Part shown: positions 1 to 9,232 of the stretch, piece after piece
Layout of the letters: every line of letters begins with the position of its first letter
Position numbering within the stretch: the stretch's first letter is position 1
The notes under the pieces: model-generated
The model's input: the letters and a program-made list of their open reading frames with translations, nothing else
The model's database searches: none
Told to the model about the DNA's origin: nothing
From: Pelargonium nanum
Taxonomy: Eukaryota > Streptophyta > Magnoliopsida > Geraniales > Geraniaceae
Direction of reading: 5' to 3'
NCBI GenBank assembly: GCA_036897485.1
Contig: JAYMTF010001489.1
Location: 1 to 23,096 of the forward strand
Length of the DNA: 23,096 nt
Made by a program: the position numbers and the translations under genes

Positions 1-1261
1 GACGAGTATCCTTGATCGCGACGGACGTTGTCCAGCTCGATCTCGTCGCGGCAGAGCGGTGTCTAGCTTGATCTCGTCGCAATGAGCCTAAACCCCTATC
101 ACGACGAAGGAGGACAAATGGTGTTGCGTTCTCGGGGTAATCTTCGTAATTGTGGGCATGCGTTTCGGGAGCAAGTCCGTCATAGCAAGTTTTGAGATCG
201 CGGGAACAAGTGACTTAACGCTTGGGTGCTACATGTATAATTTTTGTCATATTAAGTTATAATTTTTCGAATAGTATCACGAAGGAATCTTAAGTGAGTA
301 TTACAATTACGGTTGCAAGTTCTAAAAACAATGTAGAATTATTGGGAGTAAAATGAATAGCAACGGAAAAGAGTATCATTCCCATTCACATGACTTCATT
401 GTTTGTATTCACTGACAAAATCATTTCAAAGTTCAAACCCAAAAGAACCCATCAAAATTGACACCTCAACCACCAAATGCTTATGGCTGAACCTGAAAAC
501 AAGAAAATCTTGGGGGCATGTATTTCATGTCACCCTAAGAGGAGCAAAGAAGATGGTCCCCCTTACCCTTCTCTTAGGGTAACACACAAGGATTGATTGA
601 CACGTGTCATAATTTCATTTGTCGTCTTCCAAAAAAAAAAGAGAAACCTCCATTCTCTCACTACTTGACACTTGCTCTTCTATAATTGAATAGCTTAGTG
701 TTATGTATCTATTGTCTCTAGTTGAAGGGTACAAAGAGGGTCATTAATGAATGCAATTTTCTCCTTACTTTGTCAAAGATATTTTTCCTCACTTGAACTC
801 GTAATCTCAAAGTTGCAAAGCAATGATTTTTACCATTGCATCGAGACTCGCCTCCGAAAAGCCACAAGTGCATGAAGCTCTCACCATTTTGGTGTGTGGG
901 GAAAGACATTAATATAAGAATATTTTCGTCGCTCTTGCATCATAGTTGTTTTTTTTACTCAAACTCGTAATATCAAGATGAAGAATTGAGAAACTAAACA
1001 AAAGGAAGTGGTAGCCAACAACTCAATAAGCTCATAGATTAATAGACCTCAAAAGAGAATATTTTCACATTTCACAAGTTCTTAGTAGCTACTTTCAACT
1101 TGAGAAAAAGAAGAAACAAAATATCCACTTCAAAGGTAATATAAAAGCTCCAACACATTGCTCTCAATTACAGTAATTTAATAAAACTAAACAAAAACAA
1201 ACCCCCAACAAAATTTTGCTCCATTTTACCCCCCAAAACCTCCCCATATCACCTTGAGATA
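1..1261. other. 3' flanking intergenic DNA of the LOG gene
   Basis: No gene is supported here; open frames are short and lack family motifs. The first 100 bases are more GC-rich than the rest and hold a 16-base motif twice, at 34-49 and 65-80, with one mismatch and a 31-base period. A perfect 10-bp inverted repeat (532-541 and 571-580) could form a stem with a 29-base loop. A G-box core CACGTG lies at 601-606. The stretch next to 1262 should hold the 3' UTR of the minus-strand LOG gene, but I could not fix a polyadenylation site. Confidence 0.6.
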
Positions 1262-4200
1262 TCATATGTTTGTGAAAAAGTCAATATTCTCAATCTCCCA
1301 ATCCAACTTTACATCAACATTCTCTTGGCAAGGGACATACTCCTATAAAATGAACAAGTTATATCAGAAAAAATGCTTCATTGTGTTTACTGATAGTTTA
1401 AGAACACAATCACTTCATTTATCAGATAAATTTCTTCACATTACACATTTGTTTTATGTTGATTGGATCATTAGACTTTGAAATTACCTCCAATTCCTTC
1501 ACTAACTGCTTGGCTGATGGCGCTGATACAATAATTTGGCGTGCGCTTGGACTAATGAATTCCTCTTCCACAGCTTTGTCGATAAATGACAAGAAGGAAT
1601 TGTAGTATCCATCCACATTAAGCAATCCCACCTATATTTACAAGATTCTGTACATCAGTTAAAGCAATCAAGCGAGCTTCATTGTAAGGTCATTTCATCG
1701 AGAACATAAAGAGGAAGTACCGGTTTGTCATGAATGCCTAGCTGAGCCCATGTTATCACTTCAAGAAGCTCTTCCAGTGTCCCGTAACCACCTGTATATA
1801 TGATTTAACATTAGTTTACCTTGTCCAACATAGTTCCAAAGCAATGCATATGATCATGTATTGCATGTCTTTTCACTTGTAATGTTTCAAATTGTCTCTA
1901 AGTGCATGATTGGCGCCTACGAAAGCGGTTTATTACATTTAGTTTCCACCCTGAGTTTCTTTATGACCATTGTGCCCTTATTAATTTTCGCATTCCTAAA
2001 AGAGAATCCTGGCTAATGTGCAGACCGTGGAAGTAGACATGTTATAGATTAACGTAGACTAGTGTCAACGCGTGCACCTACGGACATGAGCCTAGGAGGA
2101 GGCTCCTTTAAAAAATTGGAATTATTTTATTTACCATCTAGCTCTCGATTAATTTATGCATTCCAAAAAGAGAAAGTCTTGGTTTATGTCCATATGCGAG
2201 TGCTAATTGCATACGCTGACAGTGAGAGTAGACATGTTATAGATAACAATGAAAATGTTGTGAACTAATAGCGAACGTGATAGACTAGTGTCAACGCGTG
2301 CACCTTAGGACATGAGCTTAGGAGGCTCCTTCCAAAAATTGGAATTCATTGCCCCCCAAAAGACATGATTTACCACAAAACCCATACTGGTGGTCATAAT
2401 GGCTCTCATACAATCATAATCCATCTCATGTTAGTCTCTTTTCCCAACCTCCTCCACACCCCTCAAAAACAGAAAAAGGTGGAGTCCCTATGAAAAGGAA
2501 AATGACTTTTATGCCCCTCATAGCCTTCAACTATTCCAAGTTCTCTAAAGTCAAAAGTCAGGATGATATGCTCCAAGGTCCAAAGAAACAAAAACAAATG
2601 TGCTGAACATGATTCATGTGTAAGGTGCAGGTGCTACTTGTCAAAGACTATTTGGTGAAAGTCTCTCTCAGTCCTTTTTCCCTTTTATGGTAGGAGAAAA
2701 ATTGCATATTAAACCACAACAATTTGGTTCCTCGGAAGCTCTTATTTTCAGTGCAAGATGTTGATGGGTCAAGCATTGGGGTTGAAGGGTTGCTCTCTAA
2801 TCATGTATCTTGGGGTTTGTGAGAGAAGTTGCAGAAAGTTTTGATTTTTTAGGCCACACAGTTGCTTTCATGGCATTGCCAATATATACCATACATAGCA
2901 TCAAAACACAACAATAGAAATATCACAACATTTGCTTTTATGTTCAACAAGAAACCTGCAGTTTTTAGGGTAGTGTAAATCTAAAGCAATCAACAACTCT
3001 TATCTTGTGAGATACCAAGAATCATGAGCTCATGTTTATTAGTTTCTTGAGTGTCAAGAAAGGAATTGAAAGACCAAACCAAGAATACTAAAGACAACAT
3101 GATGCAAGAGATGAGGCACTACAGGTCGTCGTTAACAGTGATGTCAACAAATTGGGTTGAAATTTACACAGTTCAAGCAAGACAAGCCAACAAACAAGAC
3201 CACAAGACTTTGTCGAGTGGGTAGGCCGTATTTTTGTGTTACGAGCCCGTTTGAGGGGCGTTTTGGTCATTTTCATATGTTTGGGAATTTTTCAGACATT
3301 TCAATTGTAGTTTATTTTCTTGACAACATATACATAAATCCATGACTGAAACACAAAAGCATCATTATGGTTACTTGATTTTGCCTTGGAATTAAGAGTA
3401 TTTTTTGCAGAGTTTACACAAACCTGGTAAGGCAATAAAAGCATCTGAGTGCTTAGCCATCTCAGCCTTCCTTTGGTGCATATCTGCAACTGCCTTCACT
3501 TCCCCCACAGTTTCACCAGTTAGCTGCAAAAAGGCACAGAAAAAATAAAGAGATTGAAAATTGTACTTTGAAAGAGAAGGAGAGGCAAAGATTTGGAGTA
3601 TTGTGCAGAGAAGCAATGATGAGCCAAACACTGGCCCATCAAAATGCCAAACAAGCAACTTAGCATCCATCAAAAGAAACAAAAATGATTGAAAACCAAA
3701 TAGTAGAACATATAAAAAAAGGATATACAGTTGAAGAAAAGAAGACAAAAGATAAACATGTCCAATAAAAGCAAAGGAAACAAAGGATTTGAAAAGAAAT
3801 AAAGAGACTTCAAAAGGCAAAAAAATAAGATGAATACAAGCCAATCCATGGTGTTGATAAGGGGAAAAACAAGATGTCATTATTGAAATAGAACTTGTAA
3901 TTTCTTTATATACATATACAGAAAGAGAAGAGTCTTAGCCACTATTATTGGGGCGGGCGGGCCCTTTGCGCCCACAAATTCATAGGGGCGGGTATAAACA
4001 TTAATTTGTTGGTTCGTGACGTGTAAAACTCTCGTAGATTTGATTGAGTATCATACATATAAAGGTTAAAAACTTTTTCTTCTGGGCATATCAGACATAC
4101 CTCTCGAGGCATGAGCGTCTTGGGAATGACTCTGCAGATAGAGAAAAAGATTGCAAAAAATCAGTTGCAATGTAGAGCAAAACCAACAACATAAGACCCA

Positions 4201-4977
4201 ACTCACTCACTAACTGATATTGAGTCTGTAATTAGAGACTTTCACAGACAAAACTTGAAGTGAACATCAAAAGGATCAAATAGTTAGAGAAGCTCACCCA
4301 ATAACATGCCTACCACCATCATGAACAGCTTGTGAAACCAAACCCATGAGGCCTATGCTACCCCCTCCATAGACCAGATCAATGTTCCTCAAAACCTTCA
4401 AAAGTATCAAAATTGACTCAGCCCAGAAACAGAAAATGACACTTCATAACATTATCATCATGGAATCGAATCAAATTGGAATTCTGGTTCCTCCTCAGGT
4501 ACAGTACATATCCCCAATTTCAAGAGTTGCAGAGACAAATGGAAATGAACTATGAAACCACACACACACACACTCACAATCAAGCTCCAAAGTCCAAAAC
4601 AGGTACATCTCCAAAGTGGGTCGTTAAGAATGTAGATTATGTGATCAACCCACATGCTAGAAACAGATAACACACAACAAAGGTCCAACCTTTATGCTAT
4701 ATTTTAGAAACCCCATTTCAAAAAAGGTACAAAAAGATCACTTTTTTATGCCAAACCCACATTCACAAACAGATTGGGAACAAAACCCACAAGAAGAAAA
4801 ACACATTACAAACTAGAAAACACTAAAATTATCAATATTTAATACCAATTCCTTGCCAAGTTCAATAGCAGCATCCTGATAGCTACTCTTCTTCCCTTGG
4901 CTGCTCCCACAGAACACACAAATCTTCTTAAACCTAGAACTCAGCTGATGATTCATGGCACTCATTTCTCTCTCCAT
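1262..4977 (-). CDS. LOG: Cytokinin riboside 5'-monophosphate phosphoribohydrolase (LONELY GUY family)
   Basis: This enzyme releases active free-base cytokinin from the riboside monophosphate in one step; family members are cytosolic or nuclear. Seven exons, on the minus strand: 4977-4846, 4395-4298, 4131-4101, 3523-3424, 1791-1721, 1631-1488 and 1342-1262. Phases close exactly and give 218 residues, the normal family size. Visible motifs are KICVFCGSS near residues 18-26, the GGGSIGLMG nucleotide-binding segment at 54-62, MHQRK with the conserved Arg at 105, and the signature PGGYGTLEE at 120-128, split across exons 4 and 5. The last exon encodes the usual LEEYVP-type tail. The first ATG (4977) is used; a second at residue 5 is also possible. 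A Gly usual in the VEEGFI segment is Glu here. The sequence looks closest to the LOG8-like branch from memory, but the paralogue number is not secure. No frame-breaking lesion is seen. Confidence 0.93.
1981..2346. repeat. Diverged tandem repeat inside LOG intron 5
   Basis: Two related units lie within the 1,632-bp intron 5 of LOG: about 1981-2123 and 2149-2346. They share their order of blocks, including an identical 25-base block at 2055-2079 and 2281-2305, a shared CATGTTATAGAT block, and a common right end at GGAATT. Unit 2 carries extra sequence of roughly 55 bases before the identical block. The arrangement suggests a duplicated non-autonomous mobile element or a local tandem duplication; no coding capacity is present. 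Confidence 0.75.
4558..4572. repeat. Short CA microsatellite in LOG intron 1
   Basis: A run of about seven CA dinucleotides within intron 1 (4396-4845) of LOG. It is likely length-variable and has no evident function. Confidence 0.75.
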
Positions 4978-5156
4978 TGCCACTCACTCACTTTGCTTAC
5001 AGTTACAGAGAAGAAGAATTGGAAATTGGATGAAGAGTTGAAAGAAAATATCTTCCTTTCCCTCTTCTTTTTCTTGAGTCTATAGGTCTACACAACACAT
5101 ACAATACACATTTGTGTCATACAAACAATACAACATATCAACTTGGATCATGCCTC

Positions 5157-5200
5157 TATATATAAACCTCATCGCACGTGAGTGGCCTCCTCAGCACGTG
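5157..5200 (-). promoter_or_regulatory. Candidate LOG core promoter: TATA box and two G-boxes
   Basis: On the minus strand a TATATATA box (5164-5157) lies about 180 bases upstream of the LOG start codon. Two palindromic CACGTG G-boxes (5175-5180 and 5195-5200) sit just upstream of it, 20 bases apart start to start. In plants CACGTG is bound by bZIP and bHLH factors (ABF, PIF, HY5 type), so ABA or light input is possible. The transcription start would be expected near 5125-5135, giving a 5' UTR of about 150 bases. The elements are seen; the regulation is inferred. Confidence 0.55.
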
Positions 5201-5253
5201 ACTAACCTTTTGCATCATTATTTGCAATACGGTATATTCTATATTGCACTTTG

Positions 5254-5255
<2 letters not shown>

Positions 5256-5301
<46 letters not shown>
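5256..5301. repeat. 46-base poly-T tract
   Basis: An uninterrupted run of 46 T on the plus strand, about 55 bases upstream of the distal LOG G-box. On the minus strand this is poly-A. It may be a retroposed A-tail or a nucleosome-disfavouring homopolymer. Its exact length is unreliable in most sequencing data. The long phenylalanine frame across it is an artefact of the tract. Confidence 0.9.
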
Positions 5302-5310
<9 letters not shown>

Positions 5311-5360
5311 ATATATAATATACGGAGTATATTATTTTGTAGAGGTAAAAGACTCTCATA

Positions 5361-5399
5361 CATGATTTATTGGTTGAGACTCTCGCCCAATAAATCATG
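5361..5399. repeat. Perfect 13-bp inverted repeat with 13-base spacer
   Basis: CATGATTTATTGG (5361-5373) is matched exactly by its reverse complement at 5387-5399. The spacer is also 13 bases, so transcribed RNA could form a hairpin. It lies in the upstream region of LOG. It may be a relic of a small mobile element; no flanking target duplication was identified. Confidence 0.8.
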
Positions 5400-8300
5400 G
5401 CCAATTAGGTGATGTCACATCAACGATTAACACTCATACCCACCCCAATGAGTTCGGATCCATTTTATTTGTCTCGTGGTTGAGATTCATGATACTCTAT
5501 TTGTATTACATTGCTAAATAATCCTATTTTTATTTGAGTTTAGTATTTATGTATGCTAATTTGGTCAATGATTTGATTTTGGTTCCAATTTAATATTCTT
5601 ATTATCTAGTTTTGGTTTATAGATTTATTGTGTTCAAATAGTCATCATAGAATATGTATCAGTGATGTCTAATTTGAGACAAAATGGATATTAAGACACT
5701 AATTGAAGTAAAAATTACTTGACACTATATACATATAGATATATTTTGCATTTTGTATTTTCCAAAATTTTCAATATATATGAACTTTTATTTTGAAATG
5801 ATCTATATTGTTTCTAAATAGTAATCATGTTATATCTATAATTGATTATCAGTTAAACACAAAATGAATGCTAAGGAAATAAATCAAAGTAATAGTAATT
5901 TGACACAAAATTCACAATAAGTGAGCTAAATTGAAACATTGTTTTACAAAGAAGAATAAGTTTTGTATTTTTATGAGCATAACATTGCATGTGATATTTT
6001 TATTTCTGTCTAATTTACATATTGTTTGTTATAATGTATTTTTCCTTTAGTTTATGATTACTGTATTATAATAACTTATATTTTTTATCAGCAAATTTAC
6101 AAATATTTATTAAAGTGGAAATAAATAAAATTAGACTTTTATGTATTAATCTATGAGAAAACTAACTTGTAAGCTAAACTCCATTAGTCTGACAAAATTG
6201 ATGTGTGCACAGGGAACAATTGTTTTTATTAATTTCAAATTACCCATATCCCAACTCCAAGCATGCTGTGACTGTCCCTCCCAAAATTGTAATAAATATA
6301 TAAAAACCCATATCTCTAATTTTCTATAATTGTCATATAAAATATATTATTTCTTAATTTTAAAATATAAATTACTTAACCATGCCCAAATCCCCAAAAC
6401 ACCCTTTCTGCCACTGCATGTTCTCTTTCTTTAATTTGTTTAATTATTATATCATGTCCCATTTTACTAGAGACAAATTCAATTTAATTAATTTCAATTG
6501 GGGATCTTCATAATTTTAATATTTGTTCGTTGAGAATGAAAATTTATGTTGATTCCAACGGGAACTCAATGGCCAAAATTTAAAAACCAACTATAAAAAA
6601 AATTATTATATCGAGAACGTTATAAATCTTATTAAAAGAAATGAAATGGCTCAAAATGACACCACTCATATCTAAACAAAGATCATATGTTTTTATCGCA
6701 AGTCGCTTTTAAATGTACCGACCAAATTTCAACTCAATGTTAATAAGTATGATCGTTAACTTTCATCTTTATGTGTGCTTGTAAGCATTCTATACCCACC
6801 AACTTTATGACAAACAAATAATATATAATGACATAAGTTAAGATATACAATAATTCAATTAATTCTCTCATTTCAGCTCATTGAAATATATTATTGTTGT
6901 GTCATTCCCGCTTCATACATAGATCAAAGATTTTTAGCCTAGCTCGTACCTTATTCAGTTGGGGGCATTGACTCCCCCAATGGATTCAAAATTCTACTCA
7001 TTTCCAAATACCCGACCAACTTTTTCTCTACTACAAAGTTATTTATAAATAAGCCATTAAAAATGTGCTCAAATGTGAGCTACAACTTTAGTTCATGACA
7101 CAATCCCATAAGGTTTGTTAATTTTTATCCAAATATAGTGTACAACAACACATCCACACAATTTTGTTCCAAAAGCATGTTTTGCTATTTAGCTTTTTAT
7201 TCTTCTATATACATCTTCAACAAATAATTGAGTTCAACAAGAGTTTGGATAGTTCTCTATAAAAATTCATTGTTTGAATATTTTCTTTAATTATCTTAGC
7301 CAACACTTGTCATTGTCTTATTGGTTGTGCAAGGTTTACAAATATGTTAACCAATAAAATAAAAGTTGCATGTGCAAACAAATGACATGAATATTATTAT
7401 TGTGTTATCTAAAAGAAACCAAATGGTGATGATCCTAAAATTTGGACTTTTCTTATCTTTTCTTTTTCCTAAAATGGTCTCCAAAAGTTACCAAAATAGG
7501 AACTTGTCTGTGTCTCTCCCTATCCAAATAAAAAAGCAAACATTTTTCTGCATATACTACAAAAGATTATGATTATCATTTGGTCATTTGGATCATATCC
7601 ACACAAGATTAGCCACTTGTTAAGATAAAGTACTTAATCATATTTGGATGTAGATTTTGATATTCTAGAAATGAGCTAAAATTTGATCGGCCCTTGAGAT
7701 TGTTTTGATCATTTTTCTATTTCAATACTTGATCTAAAGCTGTGTCAGAAAAAATGACGCATCACTCATTTTCTTGTGGACTGTTACGTAAGCACATTTA
7801 AACGAAAATTTTAACATTGTCAATCTTGATGACCTATTTGTAAAATGTTAACAGGAAACTTTAACATTGTCAATGTTCATTCGATCTGGATATATAGGAC
7901 GTGAATGATTTAAGACATTTTTTCATGAACAAACTCAAGAATTTTGTGAATGGTTCACATGCCCAAAACTTTGTTTCTTTCTTTTCAGACAAAAAAGAAG
8001 AGCAAATCTTGCCAGCAAATCTTGCCAGCAATCTTGACTAGAGTTACTACTAAATGATGCTTATAATGGAAAACTCAAAGTAGTCTCTAAAGGCAAAGAG
8101 AATATCTCTGAACTTGTGTTTAGTATTAATGAGAAAATAACAATCGGTTTGACGACAATTGAGTTTGAAGTTGGATTCAAAATTTCTAGCACGATTTGAC
8201 TCATTCTAACAATTAGTTGATTCTACTTTGTAAGACTTAAATTCACAAACTTTTTTAGTCGAACTTTATATTGGTAGTCGATTTTAAAGCATGCGTCTAT

Positions 8301-8780
8301 ATTTAAAATCGTTTTACTGTTTTGTACTCGTGACCTTATTATTACAAGGAAACAACTTTACCATTTAATGAAGGCTCAGACTCGATTTATTGTTGATTTG
8401 ATTTGCAAGTCGTTTTCCAACGATGAGACCAAATATTCAGGGATTTAGTCATTTTTCAGCAATGAAATCAAATTAATTAGGTTTTCTTGAACACAATCAA
8501 AGAAAGATGACTTATCTTCCTTCGATAATGACACGTAAATATTATTTTGTATTTTCACTATAAAAGTTGTATTCGTACTTATTATTTGACGAAATTTTGA
8601 TCTTAACGTTTCATTTATTTTAAATTTTGTCCCAATAATTTGATAATATTTTTATTATTATAATTTGGCTCACTGGACAAAATTGATGGATCCCTTCCTG
8701 TCAAAGAGACAAGAGGAAGTGGAGGGATATATGACACAAATAAAAATCTGAAAATCTTGAATGTGAAGTTTCAGCCCAAA
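5400..8780. other. AT-rich intergenic DNA without a recognisable gene
   Basis: About 3.4 kb of strongly AT-rich sequence. The open frames are short, biased toward poly-T or poly-A, and show no domain motif. A 14-base block, TTAACATTGTCAAT, occurs twice at roughly 7811-7824 and 7861-7874. No tRNA, intact transposase or LTR pair was recognised. The right end next to 8781 would contain any promoter of the small ORF; TATATA at about 8727-8732 and TATAAT near 8659 are weak candidates. Confidence 0.55.
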
Positions 8781-8918
8781 ATGGCTGTCTATAAGGATTC
8801 CTCCAAGAAAAAGGTCTCTGCAACAACATCCAAGAAATCTACTTGGATCTCAGTTTGGAACTCTTCACAACTTGGATGGTTCAATAATTGGCACATGTGC
8901 AAATTCAAGTATTATTAA
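8781..8918 (+). CDS. Unassigned small ORF, 45 codons
   Basis: I do not recognise this product. The ATG sits in AAAATGGC, a near-ideal plant start context, and 45 sense codons run to a TAA. The predicted peptide is basic, with a Lys/Ser/Thr-rich N-terminal half (DSSKKK near 6-11, TSKKST near 16-21) and an aromatic C-terminal half with four Trp at 22, 26, 33 and 37, ending in KFKYY. It has no signal peptide or membrane segment. It is transcribed toward the 3' end of the minus-strand CNGC15-like gene, so the two would be convergent. It could be a microprotein gene, a gene fragment or a chance ORF. It resembles no RTFL/DVL, CLE or similar peptide family I can recall. No splice sites were assigned. 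Confidence 0.3.
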   Translation: MAVYKDSSKKKVSATTSKKSTWISVWNSSQLGWFNNWHMCKFKYY

Positions 8919-9232
8919 AGGCGCGGGACAAACAAGCAATGAGTCGCGCTAAAATTTGGTACGCAGAGTTTTGTCGCCCTTGTGGTCTTACCTGACCCAA
9001 ATAAGATTAAACCGAATGGTTCACACTGTACAAAAATGTTGAAGAAACACAAACTGAAAAATACTAAGCAAATTTCATTACTCTTATTACTATACATGAA
9101 AATCAACTGAAATGATTTGGATAAACAATGTGGGTTAAAGAACAAGAACTGCAAAAAAATCAAGCAATGGTTAAAACTTAAAACAAGCCTACAACATTAC
9201 AGCATATATGCACATTCATGCTTCCAAGATTG

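Noticed and set aside
3392-3880. 162-codon minus-strand open frame
   Set aside because: Only its 3' part (3424-3523) is real, as LOG exon 4. The rest reads through intron 4 and gives Phe/Leu-rich low-complexity sequence.
5114-5365. 83-codon plus-strand frame with a long Phe run
   Set aside because: The run is the translated 46-base T tract, and the frame crosses the LOG promoter.
7366-7572. 68-codon plus-strand frame in the 5.4-8.8 kb gap
   Set aside because: AT-rich chance frame without a start context, domain or coding bias.
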